Shown: positions 42,419 to 50,061 of the stretch, piece by piece
Layout: the number at the start of each line of letters is the position of its first letter
How positions within the stretch are numbered: position 1 is the first letter of the stretch
From: an uncultured Acetatifactor sp.
Lineage (GTDB): Bacteria > Bacillota > Clostridia > Lachnospirales > Lachnospiraceae
DNA length: 50,061 bases
Reading direction: 5' to 3'
Assembly (NCBI GenBank): GCA_910579755.1
Contig: CAJTVB010000025.1
Location: 1 to 50,061 of the forward strand
Program-made: the position numbers and the translations under genes
Notes under the pieces: model-generated
Database searches by the model: none
The model's input: the letters and a program-made list of their open reading frames with translations, nothing else
Told to the model about the DNA's origin: nothing

Positions 42419-42807
42419 GGCGTCCTCGCAGGAGACTGCGCGGTAAACTTACATGTAAATCCTGTAAATTCCGCTTCGTTGTCCAAAATCTTTTTGTATT
42501 CGTCTGCAACACTTGATATGTAACCCCGGAATGTATAATATCCACTTTTTGTAGGTATGGAAATGTCGTGGAATTCCACCGGCTCCGTCATCTTATCCCA
42601 GAACGCCTCATAGTCTGTATCTCCAAAATCGGAGCTGGTTCCGGCTGTCAGGGTGTAATTATAGTACACCCCGATCAGTTCCGCCATCAAAGTACCCGCT
42701 TCGTTTCGTTCCGCATATTTGTGCAGAAAATCTCCAGTACGCTTCAGGGATACCATGGGGATATCAAAAAAAATTCCGTCAATCATTATGCCTTTATCAA
42801 ACTTCAT
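42415..42807 (-). CDS. Distal-tail-like small structural protein
   Basis: 130 residues, MKFDKGIMIDGIFFDIPMVS, beta-rich with conserved-looking KSGYYTFRGYISSVADEYKK. It lies directly between the tape measure and the Tal-like gene with overlaps at both ends (TAATG at 42807, ATGA at 42415). This is the place of the distal tail protein, but the protein is about half the usual Dit length, so it could be a minimal Dit or a different adaptor. Confidence 0.72.
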   Translation of the reverse strand: MKFDKGIMIDGIFFDIPMVSLKRTGDFLHKYAERNEAGTLMAELIGVYYNYTLTAGTSSDFGDTDYEAFWDKMTEPVEFHDISIPTKSGYYTFRGYISSVADEYKKILDNEAEFTGFTCKFTAQSPARTP

Positions 42808-45800
42808 TACCTTACCCCCAGTACGCTCACGTCATATCCACGCCGTTGCATTACAGAAAACAAATCATCCAGCATTGCCTCTCCCACATCCACACCATTA
42901 ATGTTTAATACCACTTTTGCCTGCCCAACGCCGGCATTTCCAAAATTCATTCCAGACAGTTCTTCCCGCACCGCCTGCTTGATAGTGTCCAGCGGTGCTT
43001 CAACATTAACCTGTCCGCGCGGCTGATCGCCCAGGATTGCCATAAACGGATTGCCGCCGCGGATTACTGATCCGGTGGCAAGGCGGGGAATAGATACTTC
43101 CTTTAATTCATTGATATTAAACCCAAAGCTTTTCCCGCCTAAAGCCGGAACCCAATCAGGAATATCAAAATGCAATCCATTCAATGCCCGAATAATAACA
43201 TTGATTGCTTTTACAACACCATTTGCTAAAGATTCAACCCCACCCAGAATTCCATTGATGACACCTTTTATTGCTCCCCATACACCATCAAATATTTTTA
43301 CAACGCCATCCCAGGCCTTTTCCCAGTCGCCCGTAAAGACGCCCGTTAAAAACTGTAATATCCCGCTTATGACATCAATGATTCCGCCAATAACATCAGC
43401 AATTCCGCCAGCAACTTCCATTACTCCTTTAATAATTCCATCAAATATCGGAAGCAAAACAGGCAAAATATTTTCGATTATCCAGTCTATTATTGGTTTC
43501 AAAACATTTTCCCAAACAGCCTTCAAAAAGTCTGCGACATCGCCTAGAAGATCCATAAATTTGTCTAACATCGGCTGGATATGCGCTTTCCATATTTCAT
43601 CAAATTTTTGTGCCCATTCATCTAAAATAGGCTGAACATCATTATTCCAGAATTCCATAAACTTTCCGGCTGTGTCTGATAATCCAGTTGCTATAGAATC
43701 AAAAAATGGCTTAATATGTTCATCATAGACTTCATTTAGTTTGTCAAATGTCTCGTCTATTCCCTCTTTTATCGTACCAGTTATTTCTGATAGGACAGAC
43801 AAAAATCCCTCTAAAGCAGTTCGGAATTCTTCTTTATTGTCAACAAACGGCTGTATGATTGCACCAAGTATATCTTCTGCCAGTCTTCCAGCAAGTTCCG
43901 TTACACCCATAAACGAGTCTGCAAAAATGCCGATAATATTTGCTGTAAGATGTTGCCCTTGTTCGGATGCAAATGCTTCGAATACATAGGCAATAGAATC
44001 AAACAATTCTGAAAATTTCTGATTGATTTCGGCCTGTATATCAAACATGGATATCAGATAACCTTTTATCCGATCTTTGTTTTCTTCAAGAAAAGTAGAT
44101 ATACCGCCTAAAAGATTTGTTGCAATTGTCAATCCTATACTGGCCATTGAGCCGACAATGGAACCAATGCTATATGATACCGACTGCGCCCAGCTATCAG
44201 CAGAAGATACTACCGAAGGATCTGCAAAAATGTTACTCAGGCTGTCTTTCATTGATAAAATGCTCACTCTTATAGATTCAAAACGATATTCCCAATCTCC
44301 CAAACCATCAAAAAATCCTTGAGAAAAAATATCCTTAAGCCGTCTGGCGTACTCAATAACCGGTTTCATAGCCTCCTGCACCCGCTGCCAGAAACTCAAT
44401 ACTTCAGTGTCAACGGGAACTTCCTCGAACATATCTGCCCCGGCATTCTCCGCTCCAGCCCCTCCGCCGGATGTATTATCCTTCTTTTCCAGCACATCCA
44501 GGTCATCAAACTTTGCCAGCGCTCCGCGCGCCTTATCTGCAGCTTTTGCCGTGCCACCCAAGGACTTGTTGTAATCATCCTGCACTTTTTTGGCTTTTGT
44601 GAACGTGCTTTTCCCGCTCAATATGGAGATAAACTGTGCTATATGTGATATGGCATTAGTCAAGGTATTTATAAGGCTTGTAAGCCATGGAATCACCATC
44701 TGCACAATAGGAGCAAATGCCGCGGCGAACTGATTGCCAAGCGTGGACATGGCATTCTTCATATTCTGCACGCTCTGAGCGTAAGAGTCGGAATATCCGG
44801 CCAGATTTTCAAATCCTTTTTTCATGCCTGAGATCATGGCATTAAAACCCTTGGATATCCAGTTAAAAATCAAGAGAGAAAGGGCGATGCCTTTTAATCT
44901 GCTTGTGAAATTAGACAACAGCCCGCTGCTTTTCTTTGTTCCCTGCGCTACTGCAGTAAAAGCTTTGTTTGCAGATTTCCGCATTTTATTAAACTTCTCA
45001 GGTACACTTCCAAGGTTCTTCCGGTACTCTTTAATCTTACCGTTTACCTCTTCCAGCTCCCGGTTTGCGTCCTCATACTGCTGGTAGCCCAGTCCGACAC
45101 CTGCCGCTTCCATATCTTTGATTTCTGATATTAGCTGTCTGCGGCGTTCCAGCAGATCAACGATCTCCTGATTGGATACTGTGGCATTCACCCTTATCTG
45201 GTCAAGACGCTGTTCTTCTTGCTCTTGGGCCTGAATCGCAGCGATCTCTTTCGCCCGTTTTGCTTCTTCTTTTGCTTGAATAGCATTTATACGGGCCTCT
45301 TCCCTTGCTTTCCTTTCTGCCTCTTTGGCTTCTAATTTTGCCTGGTTTTCAACTTCTTTCTGAATTCTGGCATTTTCTTTCTGTAAAGCCTTTTCTGCCT
45401 GCTCTTCTGCACGGCGTTGTGCTGCTTCTCTTTTTTCTGCTGCTCGCGCCTCCTGCTCTGCAATTTTGGCCTGCCCAGATTCTGTCTGTTTGTTCAGTTC
45501 CGATTGATATGTCTTTACAGCATCCGTGGCATTCTTCCAAGCAAGATAGATTTTATCGTAATCTTCATCACCAAAGAATTTACCTTGGTCATGGAGTTCT
45601 TTTAAGGCCTTTGCATACTCTTCTACATCTATTCTTAATATATTTAAATGTTGAGAAACCTCATCTGTGCTTTCAGCCTGTATGCCAGATGTATTTATAT
45701 ACTTTTCAGTCTCATCCCGTAATTTTTTAAACCCCTCAAAAGCATTTATTGTATATGAGCCAAATTCATCAATTACTTCCTGATATCGTTCATGTGCATC

Positions 45801-46193
45801 AATAAGATGATTTAAATCACGTTCTGCTTCTTTATATTCTTTGCTTGAATGATCAATTCCGGAATCCTCCAATGACTGAAGCTTTTCTCTTGCAGCATCA
45901 ATCTTAGATGTGTCAAATTGTAAAGAATCAGACACTCCACTCCCATATTCTGCAATCTTATACATGGAATCTTTGTATGAATCCACATATTTTTGCAATT
46001 CTGCTTGTGCCGCTTTGTATTCTTCAGATGCGTGCGACACACCAGCTTTATCCAAAAGTTCAAGTTTCTCCCGCGCTTTTTCAGCATCCTTACCTATTTC
46101 TTCCAGGGATTTAACAATTTCTTGAACTTTTGGTCTGATATTCTTTGTTATAATGCTCGTATCAATCCGTATACTTCCATCATATTCTGCCAT
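42807..46193 (-). CDS. Tail tape measure protein
   Basis: 1128 residues from the ATG at 46193 (GGAGGTG upstream), the largest gene of the module. The N-terminal 400 residues are a long Lys/Glu/Ala coiled coil (AEKREAAQRRAEEQAEKALQ; RIQKEVENQAKLEAKEAERK). A hydrophobic region follows (SLLIFNWISKGFNAMISGMK; MVIPWLTSLINTLTNAISHI), then helical domains with membrane-like segments (PIIDWIIENILPVLLPIFDG). It fixes tail length and is ejected with the DNA. The size would fit a tail of roughly 170 nm by the usual rule of 0.15 nm per residue. Confidence 0.92.
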   Translation of the reverse strand: MAEYDGSIRIDTSIITKNIRPKVQEIVKSLEEIGKDAEKAREKLELLDKAGVSHASEEYKAAQAELQKYVDSYKDSMYKIAEYGSGVSDSLQFDTSKIDAAREKLQSLEDSGIDHSSKEYKEAERDLNHLIDAHERYQEVIDEFGSYTINAFEGFKKLRDETEKYINTSGIQAESTDEVSQHLNILRIDVEEYAKALKELHDQGKFFGDEDYDKIYLAWKNATDAVKTYQSELNKQTESGQAKIAEQEARAAEKREAAQRRAEEQAEKALQKENARIQKEVENQAKLEAKEAERKAREEARINAIQAKEEAKRAKEIAAIQAQEQEEQRLDQIRVNATVSNQEIVDLLERRRQLISEIKDMEAAGVGLGYQQYEDANRELEEVNGKIKEYRKNLGSVPEKFNKMRKSANKAFTAVAQGTKKSSGLLSNFTSRLKGIALSLLIFNWISKGFNAMISGMKKGFENLAGYSDSYAQSVQNMKNAMSTLGNQFAAAFAPIVQMVIPWLTSLINTLTNAISHIAQFISILSGKSTFTKAKKVQDDYNKSLGGTAKAADKARGALAKFDDLDVLEKKDNTSGGGAGAENAGADMFEEVPVDTEVLSFWQRVQEAMKPVIEYARRLKDIFSQGFFDGLGDWEYRFESIRVSILSMKDSLSNIFADPSVVSSADSWAQSVSYSIGSIVGSMASIGLTIATNLLGGISTFLEENKDRIKGYLISMFDIQAEINQKFSELFDSIAYVFEAFASEQGQHLTANIIGIFADSFMGVTELAGRLAEDILGAIIQPFVDNKEEFRTALEGFLSVLSEITGTIKEGIDETFDKLNEVYDEHIKPFFDSIATGLSDTAGKFMEFWNNDVQPILDEWAQKFDEIWKAHIQPMLDKFMDLLGDVADFLKAVWENVLKPIIDWIIENILPVLLPIFDGIIKGVMEVAGGIADVIGGIIDVISGILQFLTGVFTGDWEKAWDGVVKIFDGVWGAIKGVINGILGGVESLANGVVKAINVIIRALNGLHFDIPDWVPALGGKSFGFNINELKEVSIPRLATGSVIRGGNPFMAILGDQPRGQVNVEAPLDTIKQAVREELSGMNFGNAGVGQAKVVLNINGVDVGEAMLDDLFSVMQRRGYDVSVLGVR

Positions 46194-46286
46194 TAAAAAA
46201 ACACCTCCACATAAGCAGAGATGCCATTGCAAATCTGCCTGTAACTTTTCCAGGTTAGCGGCTGAAACCTGTTATCAGCCGGTTTG

Positions 46287-46315
46287 TTGTAATTTTGTTT
46301 TGTTTCCCTTATAAT
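46287..46315 (+). promoter_or_regulatory. Promoter of the plus-strand small gene at 46364
   Basis: TTGTAA (46287-46292), 17 bases, perfect TATAAT (46310-46315), then about 42 bases of leader to the ATG. A short hairpin (CGGCTGA...TCAGCCG, 46259-46281) lies just upstream. Confidence 0.72.
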
Positions 46316-46363
46316 CTATGTACAGGCGGTGACGCGCCGAGTACAGAGGAAAGGAGAAACGCT

Positions 46364-46561
46364 ATGACTGAATTAGCGGAAAAAGTTTTGCGTATTATGA
46401 AAACCGCCGAGGGCAAAAGCTCTTTTTCAAAAACAGAATTTAAAGAGTATGACATTTCACCGGATGATGCTGAATCTGCTTTAAAAGAGCTTAAGGAAAA
46501 CGGGCACATCTATATCCACAAGACATACGCAAGCGGCATGCTAGCATACAAGCTAAGGTAA
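46364..46561 (+). CDS. Small winged-helix-like prophage protein on the opposite strand
   Basis: 65 residues from the ATG at 46364 (AAAGGAG upstream): MTELAEKVLRIMKTAEGKSS, then KEYDISPDDAESALKELKEN and GHIYIHKTYASGMLAYKLR. Three helices followed by a beta hairpin suggest a winged helix, as in small phage regulators. It is the only plus-strand gene between 34000 and the right edge, has its own promoter, and points away from the tape measure gene, so a separately expressed function is likely. Confidence 0.65.
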   Translation: MTELAEKVLRIMKTAEGKSSFSKTEFKEYDISPDDAESALKELKENGHIYIHKTYASGMLAYKLR

Positions 46562-46588
46562 TAAGCGGCCCCATTAAGGGGCTGCTTT

Positions 46589-46846
46589 TCATAAATTCGG
46601 GTACAAAACTCGCTTAATTTTCTCATGCATCTCTTCAATAATGTCTGTTCCGGAACTTGCGCAAACTTCCAGGGTATCAACCAAAAAAGTAAATTCCGGA
46701 TATTCCGCACCCTCATGGTGAAGATCAAATTCAAGTATTCCATCTTCATACACTTTACCATTCGTGATAAGGTGCGTTTCCGTTCCGTCACCAATCAAAA
46801 CAAATGGCTTGCCCAAACTTTTCCCACGTTGCTCTTTTTTACTCAT
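46589..46846 (-). CDS. Small prophage protein
   Basis: 85 residues, MSKKEQRGKSLGKPFVLIGD, beta-rich and acidic (GKVYEDGILEFDLHHEGAEY). No family recognised. Its start overlaps the stop of the gene upstream (ATGA), so the two are co-translated. Confidence 0.6.
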   Translation of the reverse strand: MSKKEQRGKSLGKPFVLIGDGTETHLITNGKVYEDGILEFDLHHEGAEYPEFTFLVDTLEVCASSGTDIIEEMHEKIKRVLYPNL

Positions 46847-46995
46847 TGTTCCTCACTCCTTTCTGAAATTATGGTTTTAACTGCATTTTGTATATCCCGC
46901 AATGGTTTCTTCCTCTCAAGTAGAATGGCCTCTATACGCTTCAAGGTATTGTCAATGCTTTGGAGCGTATTTTCTTTTTCTGTTATTGTCTGCAT
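46843..46995 (-). CDS. Small helical prophage protein
   Basis: 50 residues, MQTITEKENTLQSIDNTLKR then IEAILLERKKPLRDIQNAVK, one long amphipathic helix. The ribosome site GGAGGG is well spaced. It starts a short operon with the next gene. It has a candidate promoter just upstream (47028-47056). No known family. Confidence 0.6.
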   Translation of the reverse strand: MQTITEKENTLQSIDNTLKRIEAILLERKKPLRDIQNAVKTIISERSEEQ

Positions 46996-47027
46996 CTTCC
47001 ACGCCCTCCAATCCTTTTCTCCATTGT

Positions 47028-47056
47028 ATCATTGTTTGAGAGGATAGTTGTACCAA
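47028..47056 (-). promoter_or_regulatory. Candidate prophage promoter with TTGGTACAA at -35
   Basis: Minus strand: TTGGTA (47056-47051), 17 bases, AATGAT (47033-47028); a TACAAT (47028-47023) lies directly after and may be the real -10. The -35 TTGGTACAA is identical to that of the promoter at 48543-48571. Confidence 0.4.
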
Positions 47057-47066
47057 ATTAAAATGA

Positions 47067-47093
47067 AAAAGCACCCCTGTTTGGAGTGCTTTT
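47067..47093 (-). terminator. Terminator of the antirepressor-led gene group
   Basis: AAAAGCAC and GTGCTTTT pair, with further C-G pairs inside, and on the minus strand the stem is followed by TTTTTCATTTT. It lies just five bases past the stop of the gene at 47098, ending the transcript from the antirepressor group. Confidence 0.75.
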
Positions 47094-47097
47094 CCTT

Positions 47098-47253
47098 TTA
47101 CATATCCAGTTTCTGCTGTGCGTTCTCCGCTATGTCTTCAAGCACCAACATGCAACCGTCATAGTACTCCATGCAACCATGCTTTTCACAGACTTCTTCC
47201 AGAGTATCTTTCAAAATCTCTATCATTTCTTTGTATGCTTTTATTTCGTTCAT
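47098..47253 (-). CDS. Small acidic prophage protein
   Basis: 51 residues, MNEIKAYKEMIEILKDTLEE then VCEKHGCMEYYDGCMLVLED, helical with three Cys residues. AGGAGG is present upstream and the ATG overlaps the stop of the preceding gene. No family recognised. It is the last gene before a terminator. Confidence 0.6.
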   Translation of the reverse strand: MNEIKAYKEMIEILKDTLEEVCEKHGCMEYYDGCMLVLEDIAENAQQKLDM

Positions 47254-47609
47254 GTGTCCTCCTGCCATATAACCGTTAATATGGAATTTTCAATAAATTT
47301 TAATATATCTGCGTCATTTGAGTAAAATTCATATATATTATAATTCACGCTCTCCGCCAATACTACAGCATCCATCTGTATCAAGTCCTTGTTTTCCTCA
47401 ACCCCTCTTTCCAGTATGGAATTAAGTGTACAAGTCGGCTCTTCAACAAAATCTCCATCCGCATCCTCTTTAAGTGCCTTAATCCACTCCAGATAAAATC
47501 GTATAAGAAAATTTCTATCTTTTTCAGTGAATTTCCATCCTTCATATTGGTTTATGTATGGGAGTATGCTTGATGGTTTTTTCATTTTGAAAGGGATAAT
47601 ATCAGCCAT
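47250..47609 (-). CDS. Prophage protein of unknown function
   Basis: 119 residues, MADIIPFKMKKPSSILPYIN, helical, with acidic patch KEDADGDFVEEP. It starts one base after the stop of the antirepressor gene and ends overlapping the next gene, so the three form one translational chain. No family recognised. Confidence 0.65.
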   Translation of the reverse strand: MADIIPFKMKKPSSILPYINQYEGWKFTEKDRNFLIRFYLEWIKALKEDADGDFVEEPTCTLNSILERGVEENKDLIQMDAVVLAESVNYNIYEFYSNDADILKFIENSILTVIWQEDT

Positions 47610-47610
47610 A

Positions 47611-48429
47611 TTATGCCGCCCTCTCTATCATAGGATAAATGTCATGCTTCTTTAATTCTTCATAAAGGAACAATCTGCCTTTCTGTGTCCATTCCGTCTG
47701 CATTCTCACATCTGGTTGCCCGTTGGAGCGTACAATATCAATGGTCTTGCTGTGAACATAACCTTTTCCCTGATAGTCAGCATATAATATCCACTGACCG
47801 CCCACCTTGCGCTGAATACGGAACTCAGACAGCTTCTTATTAAATGCTTTTGCCGACATTCCGTAATCCTGCGCTATCTGCGTTATAAGGACAGTTGATG
47901 GGCTTTGTAATATAACATCAACATAGTTCGCTTTTGGTGTCAGTTCACCAATAACCTTGTCCATGCTCTGTACAGTAATTTCCAAGCTTTCTATCTGCTT
48001 ATCCTTTTCTTCCAGTACCTTATGCGCTTCAATCAGCGCGAGTGAGATAAGACGTTCTCCAGACAACTGCCTTTGTGGATTGTAGTAATTCTCTTCCAGT
48101 TCGTCAAACTGCTCCCAGGCTTTGTCAGTTCCCAGCATCTTGCAGTGACGGCTTGCACCTTTGCGTGTCCAGAGATATAGCTTCGGCGTGTTCTTTTGGA
48201 CTAAGGGAAAATCGGTTACCAAGTTCTTAAACTCTTTTAATTCATCCCCTATAAGGCAAAAATAATGCTCCTTCTCTTTGAATCGCTCCTTGTTGTTCTG
48301 GAAATTCTTCTTGATGTTATCTGAATCAGTTTCATACACTTCCGCAAGCTGTGCTGTAGTGATAACTCTCTGCCCTTTCCATTCAATAACTGGAATATTG
48401 TTGCTGCCGACTTTTACAATTTCATTCAT
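47611..48429 (-). CDS. Phage antirepressor, ORF6N N-terminus and KilAC-type C-terminus
   Basis: 272 residues. The N-terminal ORF6N domain (IPVIEWKGQRVITTAQLAEV, YETDSDNIKKNFQNNKERFK, LYLWTRKGASRHCKMLG) is joined by a coiled-coil linker (EKDKQIESLEITVQSMDKVI) to a KilAC/Ant-like C-terminus (VLITQIAQDYGMSAKAFNKK; GQWILYADYQGKGYVHSKTI). Such proteins relieve repression and favour lytic growth. AGGAG is seven bases upstream. A promoter with TTGGTA/TATGAT lies about 115 bases upstream. Confidence 0.88.
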   Translation of the reverse strand: MNEIVKVGSNNIPVIEWKGQRVITTAQLAEVYETDSDNIKKNFQNNKERFKEKEHYFCLIGDELKEFKNLVTDFPLVQKNTPKLYLWTRKGASRHCKMLGTDKAWEQFDELEENYYNPQRQLSGERLISLALIEAHKVLEEKDKQIESLEITVQSMDKVIGELTPKANYVDVILQSPSTVLITQIAQDYGMSAKAFNKKLSEFRIQRKVGGQWILYADYQGKGYVHSKTIDIVRSNGQPDVRMQTEWTQKGRLFLYEELKKHDIYPMIERAA

Positions 48430-48542
48430 GTGTTTCTCCTTTCTACATCTGCCAGCCTATTTTTTAGACGGGGAAAAGAAACCGGAAAGGCTAACAGTTC
48501 TTTTTTCGAGTGTACATCTCTATCCCCGCCTGAAAATATCGT

Positions 48543-48571
48543 ATCATAGAATCGGAATCCATTTGTACCAA
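48543..48571 (-). promoter_or_regulatory. Promoter for the ORF6N antirepressor
   Basis: Minus strand: TTGGTA (48571-48566), 17 bases, TATGAT (48548-48543), about 115 bases before the ATG at 48429. It lies directly after the stop codon of the upstream membrane protein. The -35 begins TTGGTACAA, the same 9 bases as at the 47028-47056 promoter. Confidence 0.55.
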
Positions 48572-48572
48572 G

Positions 48573-48776
48573 TTATCTCATGCCGATAAAGAACAAAATC
48601 ATCATCAGCCAAATTGTGGCAAATGCCATCAGTGCGATTAAATCATCACTGTCAAAGCTAAATCTCGTCTTGCCCTCGTGCCGTTCCAAGCGTGACGCTT
48701 TCAGAAACTTGTCCTTGTCTTTCTCTGCGCCCTTTATGGTGTGGATTACCTCTTTGAATTTACGTTCGTCATTCAT
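48573..48776 (-). CDS. Small prophage membrane protein
   Basis: 67 residues. A charged N-terminal half (MNDERKFKEVIHTIKGAEKD) is followed by a single C-terminal membrane helix (LIALMAFATIWLMMILFFIG). The start overlaps the stop of the preceding gene (ATGA). No family recognised. Confidence 0.65.
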   Translation of the reverse strand: MNDERKFKEVIHTIKGAEKDKDKFLKASRLERHEGKTRFSFDSDDLIALMAFATIWLMMILFFIGMR

Positions 48777-49030
48777 GCCACCACACCGCCTTTCAGCATA
48801 CCGCTCATAAACATGATACCGTACCGCAAACCGCTCTCAAACCCCGCAATTTCAGCTTCGCAAGCTAAATCTGTGACATTATCGCTTATGCTGTAGCTTG
48901 CCTTTTCTCCGACAGCCTTAAGTATCTCCGCCTTGCATTTGGCATATTTCTCATTCTCAACTGCGCTCTGCGTGTTGTATTCTGCACTTTCAACCCACAT
49001 TTCATAAAATGCGTGCATAATGTTTTCCAT
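48773..49030 (-). CDS. Small helical prophage protein (DUF6809-like)
   Basis: 85 residues, MENIMHAFYEMWVESAEYNT then AGFESGLRYGIMFMSGMLKG. A helical protein ending in a FexGfrxGxxxm pattern resembles the DUF6809 family of short Clostridia phage proteins; this is a weak similarity from memory. The ribosome site GGAGGGGG is strong. It lies 14 bases after the BRO-type antirepressor gene. Confidence 0.6.
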   Translation of the reverse strand: MENIMHAFYEMWVESAEYNTQSAVENEKYAKCKAEILKAVGEKASYSISDNVTDLACEAEIAGFESGLRYGIMFMSGMLKGGVVA

Positions 49031-49044
49031 AATAATCCCCCTCC

Positions 49045-49650
49045 TTACTTCCCGATACTCTCAATCGTCAACTGCTCAAACTCCGGCACCTTCACAAAAT
49101 CCTCTGTCAGCTCCACCCCGAACTGCTCCGACACTTTCTTGAAGTTCGCCGCAATCCTGTGAGGGGATAGGTTCTGGCGGCGCGCTATCCTGTCCATGAT
49201 TTTCAGGTAGCTTGCAAGTTCGCCTAATGGAATCTCTGCCGGATTGCATACATGAATAGGAGCAGCTCCTCCATTTGGAAGGAAGGCATCTGCTAAAATA
49301 TCTTTAGCTTTTAGCTGATACTGCATTAATTTCCGGGCAAAATCCGGGCGTTCCTCTCTGGTCTTTTCGGTTATCTGGATTTTCGCAAGCCACAATGGAA
49401 CAAAGTCATGACGGACACAAAACACTTCCTGTATTCCGCTATTTGTCGGAAGGGGGATCTGATTAGATCCTCCTTCACTGAAAACCATATCTTTCTTGAT
49501 ATTCTTGACCTGCCGCTTCATCTGCCCCTCTGTCATATCAAGCGCATCACATACCCAACGCACCCCAACCCAGATATTCCCGTCTGCATCTTTAGCAGCT
49601 TTGATAGAATCTCCCATTACATCAACATTCTTCACAATTAAATCTTCCAT
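49045..49650 (-). CDS. Phage antirepressor with P22-AR/BRO-like N-terminus
   Basis: The ATG at 49650 (AAAGGAG upstream) gives 201 residues starting MEDLIVKNVDVMGDSIKAAK. It continues GNIWVGVRWVCDALDMTEGQ, MKRQVKNIKKDMV and VFCVRHDFVPLWLAKIQITE, the P22 antirepressor N-terminal domain. The C-terminal part is helical (GELASYLKIMDRIARRQNLS). The longer frame upstream runs through the IS end and is rejected. This is a second antirepressor beside the ORF6N protein. Its promoter region has been approached or replaced by the IS insertion. Confidence 0.85.
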   Translation of the reverse strand: MEDLIVKNVDVMGDSIKAAKDADGNIWVGVRWVCDALDMTEGQMKRQVKNIKKDMVFSEGGSNQIPLPTNSGIQEVFCVRHDFVPLWLAKIQITEKTREERPDFARKLMQYQLKAKDILADAFLPNGGAAPIHVCNPAEIPLGELASYLKIMDRIARRQNLSPHRIAANFKKVSEQFGVELTEDFVKVPEFEQLTIESIGK

Positions 49651-49727
49651 TAAAAAATCTCCTTTCAGTGTTTGACAACCACACCAAAAAGAGATACAAT
49701 AATCCTGAGTTTGACACCTGAAACAGC

Positions 49728-49773
49728 AAAAAAGTCCCAGAGGCCTTGAATTTACTGGCCTGCGGGACTTTTC
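49728..49773 (-). terminator. Terminator at the end of the IS1634-type transposase
   Basis: AAAAGTCCC pairs with GGGACTTTT, with GGCC pairs further in and a loop of about 11 bases. On the minus strand the stem runs into TTTTTTGCTG. It lies 20 bases after the transposase stop and protects the antirepressor from read-through. The IS end must lie between here and 49651. Confidence 0.75.
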
Positions 49774-49792
49774 CAGATTTTGCCGCTGCACG

Positions 49793-50061
49793 TTACTCTC
49801 TCTGTCTTTTGGTGTCGGCACAAATTTTTTTCATTTTTCTGATCGGCACGATTTCTTTGGATGTGCAGAAGCCGAACGCTTCGTGAAGTGCATCTGTCAA
49901 TTCCGTGCGTGTGTAGGTGGGCTGATAGCCTTTCCCTTCATATTTTAGGAAATTCATTTCCTGCAGTGTGTCAATGATCTGGCCGACGGTGTACCGGTTG
50001 TCCAGCTTCCGTTCCAGGTACCTGTAGACGATGAGGGAGATGAAGCATGTGATGAAATGCG
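49793..50061 (-). CDS. IS1634 family transposase, C-terminal part (runs off window)
   Basis: The minus strand reads HFITCFISLIVYRYLERKLD, NRYTVGQIIDTLQEMNFLKY and TYTRTELTDALHEAFGF, then a stop at 49793. This is the C-terminal end of IS4/IS1634-type DDE transposases (the H.I..FI.L..YR.LE.KL motif with the final DALHEAFGF). About 89 residues are visible; the rest, including most catalytic residues, is outside. The insertion lies just upstream of the antirepressor gene inside the prophage. Confidence 0.8.
   Translation of the reverse strand, partial: HFITCFISLIVYRYLERKLDNRYTVGQIIDTLQEMNFLKYEGKGYQPTYTRTELTDALHEAFGFCTSKEIVPIRKMKKICADTKRQRE

Noticed and set aside
49651..49821. N-terminal extension of the second antirepressor
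   Set aside because: The extra codons run through the IS terminator and IS end; the ATG at 49650 has a proper ribosome site.
1..50061. CRISPR array
   Set aside because: No regularly spaced identical repeats of 24-40 bases were seen; the only tandem block (10918-11043) is imperfect and has no unique spacers.

Overview
The window looks like a chromosome segment of a gut-type Clostridia, most likely Lachnospiraceae. The evidence is the apt-rel-metallo-hydrolase-hemZ gene order, strong AGGAGG ribosome sites, LplABC-type sugar transport with a membrane-anchored AraC regulator, debris of Tn1549/CTn-type conjugative elements, and a Firmicutes siphovirus-like tail module. This is inference from gene content; no marker gene fixes the species.

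Layout. (1) 1-4060: ruins of an integrative conjugative element: the start of an OmpR-type response regulator, an ArdC-like N-terminal stub, a frameshifted ICE helix-turn-helix protein, a TrbL-like N-terminal stub and the tail of a helicase/methylase. Inside the ruins sits an intact two-gene operon, a P-loop ATPase plus a DpnII/MboI-type PD-(D/E)XK nuclease. It is a good candidate for an undescribed defence or interference system. (2) 4066-15765, all on the minus strand: SEC-C protein, then DUF308 membrane protein, CBS-pair protein, apt, relA, MBL hydrolase, moxR, DUF58, transglutaminase and hemZ. This is housekeeping (stringent response, purine salvage, haem) with a MoxR-DUF58-transglutaminase cassette inserted. 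(3) 15766-30171: accessory metabolism and secreted proteins: a small Cys-rich secreted protein, an orphan solute-binding lipoprotein, a GH4 glycosidase, an AraC regulator, a GH43 glycosidase, an LplABC-like importer, a lipoprotein nuclease and a small membrane protein. The glycosidases, importer and regulator probably form one oligosaccharide-use locus. (4) 30200-32830: a scar of nested mobile elements (relaxase stub joined to a recombinase tail, group II intron 3' end, truncated IS) around an alpha/beta hydrolase. (5) 32831-50061: one end of a prophage, starting at a tRNA-Pro 3'-end fragment (att-like). It holds a small regulated cassette under an AbrB-like protein, then lysis, tail-fibre, baseplate and tape-measure genes in reverse order, then small genes, two antirepressors and an IS1634-type transposase running off the window. 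No capsid, portal, terminase or tail-tube gene is visible.

Regulatory signals are unusually readable. Several promoters have clear -35/-10 boxes with 17-nt spacers. Two divergent prophage promoters carry a TTGGTTACCAA palindrome inside the spacer. There are strong hairpin terminators, including one between the sugar-binding protein and its permeases.
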